NCBI GenBank assembly: GCA_002751075.1
Contig: NAOQ01000488.1
Coordinates: forward strand, 4,369 to 48,899
Length of the DNA stretch: 44,531 bases
Source of the DNA: Ichthyophonus hoferi
Lineage: Eukaryota > Opisthokonta > Ichthyosporea > Ichthyophonida > Ichthyophonidae
Reading direction: 5' to 3'
In this document: piece by piece, positions 23,947 through 36,977 of the stretch
Layout of the letters: the number at the start of each line of letters is the position of its first letter
Position numbering within the stretch: position 1 is the first letter of the stretch
Position numbers and translations under genes: made by a program
The notes under the pieces: model-generated
The model's input: the letters and a program-made list of their open reading frames with translations, nothing else
Told to the model about the DNA's origin: nothing
Databases searched by the model: none

Positions 23947-26900
23947 TTAGACGGCAGCAGCACCAGAGATAATTTCAATGAGCTCGTTTGTAATAACAGC
24001 CTGTCTAGTACGGTTATAGGAAAGAGTTAATTTACCAATCATGTCCTCGGCATTTTTGGTGGCATTTTCCATGGCCTGCATGCGAGCTGATTGTTCACTG
24101 GCTGCCCCTTCAATCATGGCAGAGAAAATGGAGATGCCGAGGTGAAATTCCTATTAGTAGATCCGGTTAGGTTGGGCGGTTGTGAATTGGATTGGATAGG
24201 GTTTAATAAATCAACCATATATGCCAATGACACTGGCACTATGGTAAGTCACCCAATATTCAAAACTAATATTAAAAAATGAAAATGAAAATAGAAATGG
24301 AAGACTTAATAAATACTTATTTATAAAGCATACTTTATGGGAATTCAACTTCTTACAGATTAAAGATTACATGATATGTATGATTGACCCCGATTTTGTC
24401 ATGTGCCAAAAATGATTTGCCAATTTTTTGAGGTTACAAAATATTAAAATTAGATAGGCCGTGTGTATCTAATCTAGTATATGTATATATATTCGAAACC
24501 TATAAAGTAATAAACATGTATATTTATAAAAAAATATGTTATGGGTAAGGGTTAAGCAGGGTGTGCATGTGAATTATAACATACAAAAAGATACAGATTC
24601 AAGTATTATAATTAAGGTTAATTGATTAATGAAAATTTAAGTTACAAATGATAGATGAGTATGAGCTTGAAACTGGTAGATTTATTGAAGTACAATATCA
24701 AAAAAATAATTGCCATGTAGCTAAAAGAGTGTATAATAATAAGGATTTCATCTACATACCGCATACGACCTAATAGTCTCGTCTTGCACGCTTTCATATT
24801 TATTAAATTCCTCTGTGGGCCAATGGTTGTGTCATTTTTTCATTTACTTTACGACTTATATACAACAGATAAATTGTCAAATATTCATTTTGTGTGGTAA
24901 TTATCTTATACATGCTCAGGTGGCAGCCAATTATCGTAAGCTGAAAATTTAGAATAAAAACTGTATAACCTTTATAGAATATCACTACACTACCAAAAGT
25001 TGCCAATATGTCAAACTGTGTCTTTTTATACCTTCTCAATATAGTATTTTATAGATAATACTTCAGAACTCAGCATTTATTAACTAGATAATCATAACCA
25101 TAGTTGCTTTGTTTAGATTGTATATGTAGCTATATGTGACATAAATAGCATCTATAAATTTTTATTATCATACTTATTGATAGTTTGCTGACAAATATAT
25201 ATGCTTTTATTTTCATATATAGACATAATGTTTTTAAATAATATGAAAGAAACAAAAAAAGATAAAGAAATAAGATAAACAACGCATAAATAGTGATAAA
25301 ACTTGGATGCTTTAAATGAAAAGAATATACAGAATAAAAACAGTATTACAAATAATATATATATATGGAGATAACAGTTAATAAAATAATAAGGAAATTA
25401 CTACCATAAGGAACAATAAGAGGTGGAAATAAGCAAAGGCAAATAAAGGAAACCTCGTATTATTTTGACAAAGCAAAATTCTCCTATACACCCAGTTCAA
25501 TAAGCCTTAATAAGACGGAGATATAATATGTAATAACAGTAAATGGTACTGTACAAAACTATCTAAGATAATTCCAGTAGTACATTATTGTTCATGCCAA
25601 TTAATATTTGTAACCCTCTTAGCAAGTTTATTTAAGATTTTTAATTGTAGTTTTATCTTTGAAGAATAGACTAAAATAATATAATTGCCAAGAAAATCAC
25701 AGGTATGAGTTACACTAACATTCATATAAAACATGTAAAACATAGTTAATATCAATCAGATATTTATTATAACAAACACACGTCCGTTCTTTTCAAAATG
25801 GGATGAAGCACTCACCGGCATCCTGAAGATAGTCAGCAGAGAAAATCATATTGCTACTTGGCTCGTATGAGATTACAGACTTGAATTTATTGTATACAAC
25901 CTGTATAGGCCCAGCTAGTAAAAATAAATACTATATATGAATATACATAAGCTTTTTATAAAATACGCGTAGTTATGTATATAAAGACATTAGTATTTAT
26001 TAATTAATGGTTGTACAAAAAAATGCATAATATATTGGTGTAATGTTTCTATTATGGCTTGATGTATTTGCATCTAATGGAAAATGCATCTTTTAAAACT
26101 GTTTGTGTTCTAGTGAAACATACAATTATATTGCAGTGAAAACGTATATAATTATTAAAAACATAGGGTCTTGTCTCAGGTTAAGATAAGTTAAGTTCAT
26201 AAATATAAATCATTTTACTGCGTTTACATATTTATATTAATATATAATGCTGGTTCATCTCATGAAAACAAAATTACTGAGTAACACCAATAATTTAGAA
26301 CAACCAAAATTAATTATTAAGTGTTAAAAAACTAAGTAGATATGATAGTACTAATGAAAATGTAATCTAAAAAACATGACCAATGTCAAGTCTTTGTATG
26401 TGCTCCAATTCAACCCTGTCACACATTTCAATATCTTTACATATGCATATATGACTTGTTTTAATACCTGTAAAAACTACAAATACACGGTCCTCAACTT
26501 TAAAGATTTAGTTATAGTCACCTGTAGTACTAATATGTAAAAATAGAATTTAGATTGTGCCTATGTAGAAGCCAATAAAAGGGTACATATTGTGTTATAA
26601 TACAATTTTGTCTAATGAAATTCAAATAAAGATATGCTGTCAGTAGGCATGGTATAACTATACTAATACTACAGCGGGACTGGTGTTTGTGTGTAATTAC
26701 ACCCGAATATTGAGTGATTAATTCAAAAATACACTCTTTTATATACACCTTTACTAGTAGAAAAATTGATGTGGTATCATTAGTATGTGTGTTCCACATT
26801 TTTTTTAAAGGAAATTCACCCAACCACCATCAATTAACACTCAACTTTATTATCAAAGTACATGTTATTCATTCTTTGTCTGTTATAAAACATATTTATT

Positions 26901-29900
26901 GTAATATATAAATTTATCTGCAAGCATCAAAACAATTTTTTGATGAGAAGACATTATAGTAAACATAAAATGATCAAAGAAAAATTTCAATTGCAGCTTT
27001 TTTCTTGTTATATTTACATTGCACTATCTAGTCTCTATTTTATTTATTTTCATGCTTATTGCTTAATTAAAAATTAAAATTATGTATACCCTACTGCGCA
27101 CCAATTAATATAAGGAGCGTGGTATGTCATTGCATTATTGGATAATTCTATTGGTTAGTAATCAGTGAATAAATAAAAATTAGTCTTAATGTGATAACCG
27201 GGTTAACTAAAAAAAATCCAATAAAGGCAAGATATTTAATAAGTTATGCGTTTTAAAATTAAACCAAACCATAGTAAATCTTAGTGCTTACCTCGCCTTT
27301 GTTAAAAGGAATTTCATTAGTCAGCAGTTTAAGTGCTACCTGGCAGGCATCCGCAAAGGTTGGTGGCTATATAGATGGATAAATATAAGCATATATGTAT
27401 GTAAATATGCGTGTAAGGGTTTCTGTGCACAGTATGTATACATAGTATGTGGTCGTGGTTGTACGTTTTCTATAGGTTGTTATTCTGGGTTCAAACATGT
27501 GCCTCAAAACAGAATGTGTAAGGTGGCTAAAGCAATGATATGATATTTTGTAATAGTTTATGATAGAGGTAATGCCGAAATTTTAAATTCCCATTGGCCA
27601 CTATAGATTCCACCAGTTAAAAATAAAATACAAGAATATGTAGCTAATAAAGCAATTATTAGGGTCGGAATAAGAAACCTCTATGACTGTGTAAGAGTCC
27701 AATAGCAGCCATAGAGTATTGTTTGACATGAATAAAAAGTAATAGTAATATACAGCAATAGATTACTGGTCTAAGATTAAAAAAACAAAAGGAGAACGAT
27801 TAAGCACAGAAACAATAAACAAGAAAAATGATAATTTTTATAACACATTTTAAAAAAATATTACAACATATAGTGAGAAAAAAAAAAGAAAATGAAAAAG
27901 AAAAAGAAAAAGAAAAAGAAGAAGAAAAAGAAAAGTAAGAAAATAAAAAATGTTAACCAATAGTAGATAAACCTTTTTGCCGACATCAGTGAATACACCA
28001 ATTATCTTTTTGGGATATGTTCCTTGTAGCTGGCCCTTGACTTTATCACCGATTATGAACACACTGGCTGATTCGTCTCTTTCCAGAGTGGGTTTGATCG
28101 CCTTTGTAATAGTGCTGTGTGTGCCTCCACAGAGCCCACGATCTAAAGAGTATATAAGGGTAGATGTATGTTTGTGTGTATGTGTATGTTGATTATGAAA
28201 CGTGTTAATAAACATAAATATGTATCATTCTAGTAAACGTGAACGCAATAAAACTATAAATGTGGGATAAATTAATACAAAAACATAAACGGAGAAGCAC
28301 CTAGTTCTAAGTTAAGTTTAAAATCAAAAAGAAGATTTAACCAGATGAACATTGTCAATGGGGTTTAAATTATTTTGTTTGTGTGTATATACTGTCAGTT
28401 GTATTTTCTGGCTCTGTACGTTTTGGCAATACAGTTGGAACACCACCTACTAGCTATTTGTGAAAGCAGCATTAGTAGATAAAGGTAAATTTACAAACAA
28501 TTGTGGCTATTAGAACTTAATTAACAAACCCCACACTATAGACTAGACAACTACTTTACTCGTACGTTATTTTATTATATTTATATTATCTGGCCTTCAG
28601 TATTTTATTGATACCAATATAGATTATTTAAGTCTGTTGTTGTACAATCATTTTAGTAACTAAGGGTGATAATTTAATAATCAGTATATTCTGTATCCAA
28701 AATATTTATGGCTTGACAATAAAAGCCAGTCTCAAGACCAAAATGTCTTAGAAGTATTAAATCCTATTCATTGGTATATTTTAAACTATTGCAAACTAAT
28801 AAATTGATTGTAATAAAACTTGTTGTTTATAGTGAGTAAGGCCCATAAACAGATTTATAACCAATCATATATTATATTATATTTAAACTTTTTTATTAAA
28901 CTTAACAGCATTACACAAAGAATCTAGCTATTATTTAACTGTTTTTTATACCAATTAAAGCTTTTGAACATATTGGTAGACAGTAATAACAAAGCATTAT
29001 AATTAATTTCATTTAAAATTACCGGAAGATACAGCAATCACTACACGACCAGGTGAGTCGCCCAGGGACGCTTCTGAGGCCTTAATCACACCTGGTAGAC
29101 CAATAGGAAGCATTACTATCAATACCAATATACATATATAGTCACTGCCATTGGATGGAGAGGCATAATTAAATATGTTTTATCACTGGATATCTAAAAT
29201 GTATTGGGACATTAAATATTTAAGAAAATGTATGCAGAAATAAATATGCATCAGTGTAAACAATAGTATAATGTACAAAAGAAAAAATAAATTATAGCAA
29301 AAACAAATATAATTCATAATAATAATGATTCATAATAATAATACCTTAAAATGTATTATAAATATCCATGAAACTAGCCAAATACATGAACAACAATATC
29401 AAATGAATCTAAGTGGATATCTTTGTATAAATATGCAAAAACAATTAGTCCCCTTAAGCCAATGTATAGTTTTCTTATTATTTTATCAATCAGGTTCCAT
29501 ACTCGGTCGACTAATTCATATCCTTGACTCTTACTAGGCGTACATAGCTGATATATTGTGCCAGCCATCAGAAGAAAAAAAAGAATTAATATATATATAT
29601 TGCTTATTCCATTGCTTTTAAAAAGTAGCTGCCAGAACTAGTGTGTATTATTAATCCTAAAATCTATTTTCACAGTGCCTAGTGGCCAAAATATCTATTA
29701 GATCCAGTAATTTATGATTAATGTAAATCGAACATTAAAACCCAGCAAAAAAAAAAAAACAATAAAATAAGATTATAACTACTTCACAACTCACCTGTAG
29801 CCGCCGAAGCCAGGCCCTTGGAAGCCCGCAGGTCTCTTTCAGCCTTAGCATATTTAGCTGAACTAACCATCTTCATAGATCGGGTAATTTTTTGAATGTT

Positions 29901-32900
29901 CTTAATAGATGTTAGGCGGATTTTAACTGCACACCGTGTAATTGTAATAGTTAGTGAGTTGATTGTTAGAAAAAACTTTCAAAATTTTAAAATATTTTAA
30001 ATATTATTAAAATAACACCAAGATGAACTTTTATGCACATAGTTGATAGGTATAAGTGTTTATTTCAGTTTGTGGTAATTATCTCGCACATTCACGTTTA
30101 GGGTGGCAGCTAACAAGCAGAGAATTTTAAACAAAAGTTGTATAGCTTTTACTCAATATTACTACAAAATCAAAAAACCCTAAATCTGTCTCAGACAGGA
30201 CCTCTTTTTACCTTCCAAACATAGCACTTTATGTATGGAATACTTCACAATCCAGCATTAATTAGTTAGATAATTATAATTATAGTGAATTTGACTAAGT
30301 TATATAATATGCAACTATATTTGACAATAGGTTATCTATAAAGAGAATGGATGTGATCTGAGCTACCACAAGAGCTATTCTAAAAACAAAAAAAAACATG
30401 ACAGTAAGCTCACAAACCGCATTTACAGTTGATTATCTAGATGGTTTTATCTCTTTCGTAAGGTCTCCCTTCATCAAAAATCATAAATTAGATTAAAAAA
30501 TAGAAATAACACCGATGGATCGTTTATTCTTCACATAGATAAAAATAAAAACCGCAAGATGCCCAAGCCATAATGTGTGAAAATAATTATTTATATTACT
30601 AAATGTGTAAAATAATTTTATCTGAATATATTGTTTAATTATTTCTAGAACAATATACTTTGGCCTTTTATTATATATATATTGGAGTATAAAACAACTG
30701 TACATGCTCAGGTTACAAATCTTTATATATCTCGGTCATTGAAAGCTAGCAGTATTAGATATGTAAGAAATTATTAATGGACCTTAATATTAAAAAACAT
30801 TATGTTCTATAATAACGCTTAAGGCCCAATAATAATTAGAGATTATAATATCAATTTTTCACATAGTATAAATTACAATCATATAATTTAAAACCAATTT
30901 TAATAATCATTTGCTTGTGCCCATATCTTAATTAAGGTTTTTGTTAATGCAGTTTTACTGCACTACATTCTTTTTCTGCTATGTACGGGTCAGAATGTAT
31001 TTCTTTTTCAGAAGTACTTATTTTATAAATCTATACACCTGTTATATATTTTAAACAAAAAAATATTGTGATACATTTTGAATTTATTTAGGATAGGACA
31101 CACAACAAGATTTATAGTCTACTGCCAGGCTCCTACCCCACACTCCATCCCTACCTTTTCCCAAACAATGAGTGCAATACAAAACATGGAAAATTAAATT
31201 TTCTTCAGCTAAGTCCATGTTCACATCATCATCTTAGTATGATGAAAGCAAAACATTGAGTTCTTTTCTATTAGAACAATCCTAACCTTTTTTACACCGG
31301 TCCTTTGTTTTCTAGCTATGTCTAAATACCATCTATTATTATATTATTATGTATTATTAATGTTTAATTTCAGTCCAAATAGTGGTGAAATATATGGAAT
31401 AAACCCATTACTTTTACCTTAATGCTACCTACTGCTTACTAAGTTCAACTATTAGACCAATCACAATCCGTACTAATAATGTAGCTATGTGGCCATTAAT
31501 ACACAGTAGCCAATCTGAAGCGATGTAATACAATATAACTAGCTGTGGTGTTTGGCATAATATTTGCAATTAAATGAGAAATAATGCACTAGTAAAGTTT
31601 CTCGTTTTCCCTTATCAATTGTTGTAGAATAAACGTCTAATCATAGGCAGTCCGTTGGCCTATCACTATACAAGATATTGAAATAAGCAAACAAGAACTA
31701 AAACAATGCGGGATCAGCACATAGATGATACGGTATTAAGCAAAGATACTAGGCAACTTAATTAATAAACAATCGCTTAATGAAATAAAATAAAATAAAA
31801 CCACTTTATTTGATATATTAGATGAATTTTTTTTTATAGGCTATTCTACAGTTTTTAGTCTGATATAGATGGTATATAAAACTCGTTCAGTAAAAGCAAA
31901 TCATCAGAACAGTTGCAATACATTTTGAAAAAAAAAAGATAAATTTAGTTCAAAAAGCATTTTAAATAAACTTTCTTGTTTTGAATGTAATGAAAATAAG
32001 TAGATATTTTAATCGTGTTTCTCTGATGCTTGATCTTCAGTTAGTATATGCTTATACAACGCCATGGGAAGAAGTAATAAAAATAAAATATAAAGTGAAC
32101 CTGAGAGGAATAAAAGTAAAAAATCATATGTGCAAGATAATTAATACAGTAGAATTAAACATAATATTGCTTTTTACAAAATGGAGTCTGTGTGGGTTTT
32201 TCTTATTCTTTAAGGATCAATTATTGATAAACAACCACCAAAAAAAAAAGTAGAAAATGAAAGTATCACTAACTAAAACGGGACTATAATTAATCTATAG
32301 AATACGTGTTTTTATTAGAAAACTACAATTAAACTTTATTTTTCCGTGCTAAAGTATTCCAGAAAAAAGAGCAGAGTAGTCATGACCGTGATGTAATCCT
32401 AGAAAATAAAATCACACAGCAATGTGCAAGCTATAGGATCAAACAAATTCTTACTTTCTTGGAGAGTCGCCATTCCACGCCATTGTCCCGTTAAAAAAAT
32501 GGGTGCTGTCCTAAAATTTAAAGGAAATGAGATGCAGGTAATATCATACATTTATTGTGCTTATTTTTATGAATTAGTTAAATTCTCTATATGGCTGTAT
32601 GTAAGCACATCATTCCTTATGCTGGGACTACATACTTTTATATAAAAATATGATACTTAAATACAGTTGTATGCAAGAACTGTGTTAGAGTATGTAGAGT
32701 ATGTGTCAATTTATATATTGATATCTGTTTGAATTTTTACGTTATTTTATCTAGAAATGTACATATATTTTGCAGTGTATGTTTCAGGTTGGATAACTCA
32801 TCAAATGTCCTAGTTTAAGTCTGAAATATATTACTTTACACGCTCACGGTGATAAGCACAGTTGCTTTTTTATTACCATAAAAATAAAAATTCTAATGGG

Positions 32901-33130
32901 GAAAAGATACCGAATATAAGAAAATATAATGCAAATTTATAGTAAACACCGCCTGACTATTGGATGTGGTATAAGTAAAAGAATGGTAACTTTCGTCCAA
33001 ACCAATCTAATAGAATATTCTTCATTATAAAGGTAAAGCTTTGCCTGCTTGTCTCTTAGTAAATAAGCAATTGTCACCTATTGGGGCCCAGGGCCAAACC
33101 TGCCAGAGAAAAGGGCGGAGAAAAGACCAT
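23947..33130 (-). CDS. ATP5F1C: ATP synthase F1 gamma subunit, mitochondrial (complete, 9 coding exons)
   Basis: Central rotor shaft of mitochondrial F1Fo ATP synthase. Exons in transcript order: 33078-33130, 32455-32510, 29795-29926, 29023-29091, 27973-28142, 27292-27366, 25816-25900, 24760-24812, 23947-24150. All phases agree and give 298 residues, the same as human. Residues 1-28 form a candidate matrix presequence ([18 protein letters not shown]...). Mature-like sequence begins [20 protein letters not shown], against human [20 protein letters not shown]. The N-terminal helix continues [19 protein letters not shown]. The middle contains [12 protein letters not shown] (human SSDRGLCGAIHS) and [11 protein letters not shown]. 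The C-terminal helix carries [20 protein letters not shown] and [20 protein letters not shown]. The start at 33130 was chosen because its exon ends in the phase (AG/GTGACA) needed by the next exon. Met-29, at 32471-32473, is the alternative start. The gene converges on INTS7. Several introns are 1 kb or more and carry dispersed repeats. Confidence 0.97.
24151..25815. other. ATP5F1C introns near the 3' end
   Basis: The introns 24151-24759 and 24813-25815 flank the 53-nt exon [18 protein letters not shown]. The second intron contains copy 1 of dispersed repeat family A. The plus-strand open frame at 24091-24282 is antisense to the last exon and runs into intron. Confidence 0.8.
24885..25160. 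repeat. dispersed repeat family A, copy 1
   Basis: Diverged but collinear with 30070-30335. Shared landmarks are GTGGTAATTATCT, GGTGGCAGC, AATACTTCA-CA-CAGCATT and TATCTATAAA at the end. Both copies lie in ATP5F1C introns in the same orientation, with no recognisable coding capacity. Confidence 0.75.
25901..27291. other. ATP5F1C intron, no other gene seen
   Basis: A 1.4-kb AT-rich intron between NKGE and VVYNKF, phase 0. The overlapping open frames at 26530-26911 on both strands have no recognisable similarity and no splice context. Confidence 0.75.
27367..29794. other. ATP5F1C introns with A-rich repeat
   Basis: Three introns (27367-27972, 28143-29022, 29092-29794). The first contains the (GAAAAA)n tract at 27878-27942, only about 30 bases from the donor of the exon ending at 27973. 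The others are AT-rich without recognised content. Confidence 0.8.
27878..27942. repeat. (GAAAAA)n hexanucleotide repeat
   Basis: A run of GAAAAA/AGAAAA units on the plus strand, which is a T/C-rich tract in the transcribed orientation. Confidence 0.9.
29927..32454. other. ATP5F1C second intron (2.5 kb)
   Basis: This long intron separates MATLQE from [10 protein letters not shown] (phase 1 join A+TT = Ile). It contains copy 2 of dispersed repeat family A at 30070-30335. The open frame at 31981-32253 is AT-rich and unrecognised. No other gene is seen. Confidence 0.8.
30070..30335. repeat. dispersed repeat family A, copy 2
   Basis: Collinear with 24885-25160, as described there. By eye the copies are too diverged to be a recent duplication. 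Confidence 0.75.
32511..33077. other. ATP5F1C first intron
   Basis: AT-rich intron between the presequence exons, with donor AG/GTGACA and acceptor TTTTAG/G. No other content recognised. Confidence 0.75.
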
Positions 33131-34509
33131 TTGAAAGCTTTGAAATACGGGATTGAGAATAGAGAACGATTCACTACTGTATACAATTATTATTACTATG
33201 TTAACGTTGAGCCACGCCAACATTAACTAGCCGAACCTTGTGAGCCACCATCTACAAAGAACCAATAGTTCGAAAGAGAATTTAGTGCGATAAAATATTA
33301 AACATTTGATTCGTGGATGTATGATGCATCCAGTGTTAGGGTTTTAGCTAATTACAATTTAAATGGTTTGGAATAAGCTTTCGGATTGGCTACTGTAATT
33401 GCCCAGTTGGTATATGAAAACAATTGGGCATCGCTATAAATATGAATATCTTTTATATTTGTGATTAAAATTGGATATTTCAAGTTTTTCAAACCCAGAA
33501 GTAATCTATTATATTTTAATTAGCAGGTAGTAATTTAATGTACAAATAGATGGTATTTGGAGTTCGTGCTGCAAGGTTGGCTCAATGAGAATTTTTGAAA
33601 TACGGCCATTTAAATTATTAGTAATAATTCTGAACCAATAGTTTAATTCTAAATTCTTGTTTGTTCTGCAATAGCACATAAACGCTGTAACGTATTATTC
33701 TCTCAGTTAAGAATAGGTTATTTGGGTCAAGTGGCAATTGGCCAGTTTAGTACAACGGATTGATGCGTTCAAAAGACCCGTCAGAGCCTTTGATAGAAAA
33801 TCATGTGATTTAATAGAAAAAAAGCAATAATCTATTACTTTATAATACACGGTAATTAGTTGTTTTGCACAAGAATATATATTTTTACTGGCCAGCTTCG
33901 TTATTGAGTGAAAAACGATTTCACATTGCACCATTTGTAGCTATCTTGATACTATGCTTTTTGATACATCCAATACAGAAAATTATGTTTATGTTCAGAT
34001 ATGCTGCAAAAAAATATATTATTATTATGCAATAAATGCCGTTATTTTATTTATGACATAATCAATAAAACCAAGTTACGTTACTACCAAAATTATGACT
34101 ATAGCTATAAATTACTACATCCAAGATCTTAATGGCTGAATAATGATCTCCAATACACCTTGTATGATCACCAAGATTAGGATGCGCCTGTCCTTATTGA
34201 ACCATTTTAGTCCTTACAAGTTAGGCTGAATACTCCATGATGTCTTACACGCAAATACCTACTGTTCATGTAGCATTGTACTTCTAAATATTCAGTAGCG
34301 TTTAGCATGAAGTTTCAATGGTAATTAACAGTGAGATATTAATTAATAATAACAAATAATTATATGATGTTACTAATTATACTTAATTAGGACTAGATGT
34401 TTATTGCAGTCTAGCACGTAAATTTAGGATGGTTTTAAATGGTGTTGGTCATTTGCCTTTTTAAGCACACAGAGTGATTGATGATACACACGTGATCTAT
34501 AGCATCCTC

Positions 34510-35525
34510 CTTTACAAAACAAATTGAAAAAATGCTGCTGACAACATATTATATAGCAATTAGGTTGAGTACCTATTCAATAATATGCTTAGCTTAAAAA
34601 ATTATCACCTGGTCAACTGGTACTGACCTGGACCAACAACTATATAACCGGTAATCACAGACTTAATTTGAATCCTGATTTTATAGTGTTGCTCCATTAA
34701 GTATTGTACTTTTTTCTTTGTCTGTTACAAGAAGTAGTTATGACAGTAAAAAGAAGAGATTTTATCTGCTTCTACTCAGCCACGAGCAAAACTCAAGACT
34801 GCCATTACCTTCGCAACAAAATTGGGATCCGTAGGCAAAAATAAACAAAAGGTATGACTCTCTTCCGACATCAGTCAAGAGGAAACGTCAAGAAAACTTT
34901 TAGAAGACGTTGATATTAGCCCAAATGAATAAGAAAAAGAACATCTCATATCCGTAGATAGTGAAGCTGAATTCACGACTAGGTGCATAGATTCCGACAG
35001 TCTTTACTTATTTCCAACAGGATGGCCAGCTAATTGTTTTTGTCAGAATCTAACCTGTTAGTCGTAGATTTAGCTTCTCTATCTAGGAACGTAAGTTGTC
35101 AGATTTTTCATTCACTCGAGCTAATGTCAACGTTCTCTAAAAGGCCTCGTGACGTTTCTTCTTTGCTGGTATGGGAAGAAGGTTGTACCCTTTGTTTCTT
35201 TTTTCCTACGGATTCCAATTTTGTTGCAGAGGTAATGACAGTCTTAGGTTTTGCTCCTGCCTCAGTAGGGGCAGATATATCTTTTTTTTTTACTGTCATA
35301 AGTACCTCTTGCAACGGTCAAAGAATAAAATACGATACTTTATTGAGCAACACTATGAAATTACGATTGGTTATATAGCTGTTGGCTCAGGCCAATATCA
35401 GTTGACCAGGTGGTAAACCTTTAAGCTAAACATATTATTGAATGGGTAGGTACTCAACCTGATTGTTATCTAACATGTTGTCAACAACATTTGTCCAATT
35501 AATTATTTTTGCAAAATCATTAGCT
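34510..35525. repeat. large inverted repeat, arms about 500 bp with about 20-bp spacer
   Basis: The left arm (about 34510-35010) and the reverse complement of the right arm (about 35031-35525) align along their length. Shared blocks in order include TGACAACAT, AGGTTGAGTACCTA, CACCTGGTCAACTG, AACTATATAACC/AGCTATATAACC, TATGACAGTAAAAA, GCAACAAAATTGG, ATCCGTAGG, AGGAAACGTCA/AGAAACGTCA, GACGTTGATATTAGC and TAGATAG-GAAGCT. Identity by eye is about three quarters. The spacer is near 35011-35030. The right arm, read on the minus strand, has a 68-codon Lys/Ser-rich frame (35108-35314); the matching frame in the left arm is not intact. The family is not recognised. Confidence 0.8.
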
Positions 35526-35599
35526 CCGAATATTGTTCAAATTTGTCTGTCGATACATAGTTTGCAAGCACTTACGTAATGAGTTTGTTAATGAGCCTT

Positions 35600-36040
35600 T
35601 CAAATAAGGACACGATAGTAGAAGATTATTGTGATAAGATCAGATCTTCCTAGTGGATCTCCGTGATATTTCATAAATTGTATTAGCTAATAAGAATACT
35701 TATGACAGGCCCCATTTAGGTTATTAAACTCAGCTCTACAGGTTTGTAATAATTAGTGCATACATTACTCTTCTACTATTTTTTCACGTATTACAGTAGA
35801 GTATAATCTATTAAAATATATTAAAATATATCAATAAACGTATATTAAAACACAGAGCTTAAGTAATATAAAAAGAATGGTTATTTGTTTAATAATAAGC
35901 ATTTTAAGCCACTGTTTAAAAGGCACGTCTACCATATATACGGGTGTTTACCCAAAATTAAGACCCACGGTAAAATAAAGTATAAACGAAAACAAACAGC
36001 TCTAATAAAGGATCCGATCATACATATGCGGTAAAATTGG
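35600..36040. repeat. dispersed repeat family B, copy 2
   Basis: This matches 20850-21070 at 35605-35742 and again near 35960-36040, with about 220 unmatched bases between, suggesting an insertion here or a deletion in copy 1. It begins less than 100 bases beyond the end of the large inverted repeat. Confidence 0.65.
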
Positions 36041-36977
36041 AAAAAAAAATACAAAGGCACTTGTAACACATGCAAAACTTTGCATTTAATTAGTTAACCA
36101 AACAATATTACAATATATATAACAATCACAGCGTTATTGTAATGTTTAGTCCACCATTAGCGATCACATACAATCATTGCAGTTCAAATATCTCTCGTTA
36201 GAAAATAAGAGAGCTGCATCCTAACGTTATATAGTGACGTGACAATAGTTATTATTTAGTTAATAATATAGCACCTTTTACTGATCGTACGCTCTGTGCC
36301 ATTAGAACTATGGCACCAAACAAACTAAAACAGAGATTTTCCCTCAGTAAGAGCTAAACATAATTTTAATAAACATCGGAAGACATAGCCGACATATACG
36401 CCTCCTCCTACATTGTCTTCCATAGAAGGTAGATCAAGACAATTAGTCATTACTACTGTTAATTCCGAAATATCATCAATCGTTGAAAAAAATCAATTGG
36501 ATATCCGGAGAACCGTGGACAACTCAATAGAGCTTCCACAGATTCTTATAGCATAGTCTAGTATACTATACTACAAGCTCTAAATATATAGACCAAGATT
36601 AATACTGACAACATGCTATGATCGGATGATGTATATACTCACGAATTGATAATATCCAGACTCTCTTGGCTAATGGCCCACTTCCAAATACCAAACAGCG
36701 GAAACTCTAGGTTACGTTTGATAATCTCGGAATGACCCATCCACTAGGTTGGAGCTCAATTGGGCCTGGCTAACAAACTGAAAAAGTCATGGTTAGATTA
36801 TGAAATTGAATAAATTAATGGTCAAACACAGAATAAAATAACTAAATGTGACTTAATGTTAAATATGCAGACAGTCAATTTTGAAGAAGTGTGTAAACAC
36901 AAATTCCCACACACTAGCAGGGAGCTGTTAATAAACTTTGTTCAACATTGTAGTCAGACATAGACGCATTGCTTAAC

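Larger units (their letters stand above)
33131..36977. other. intergenic region: ATP5F1C promoter side to lectin-like gene 3' end
   Basis: About 3.8 kb. The first few hundred bases must hold the ATP5F1C 5' UTR and promoter, but no TATA box or other element could be assigned. It then holds the large inverted repeat (34510-35525) and copy 2 of dispersed repeat family B (35600-36040). The region 36050-36977 shows nothing recognisable apart from the 3' UTR of the next gene. Confidence 0.75.

Noticed and set aside
24091-24282. 63-codon plus-strand frame over the end of ATP5F1C
   Set aside because: It is antisense to the well-conserved last gamma-subunit exon and continues into intron.
31981-32253. 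90-codon plus-strand frame with several Lys and Ile
   Set aside because: It lies in an AT-rich intron antisense to ATP5F1C, with no similarity, splice context or codon bias.
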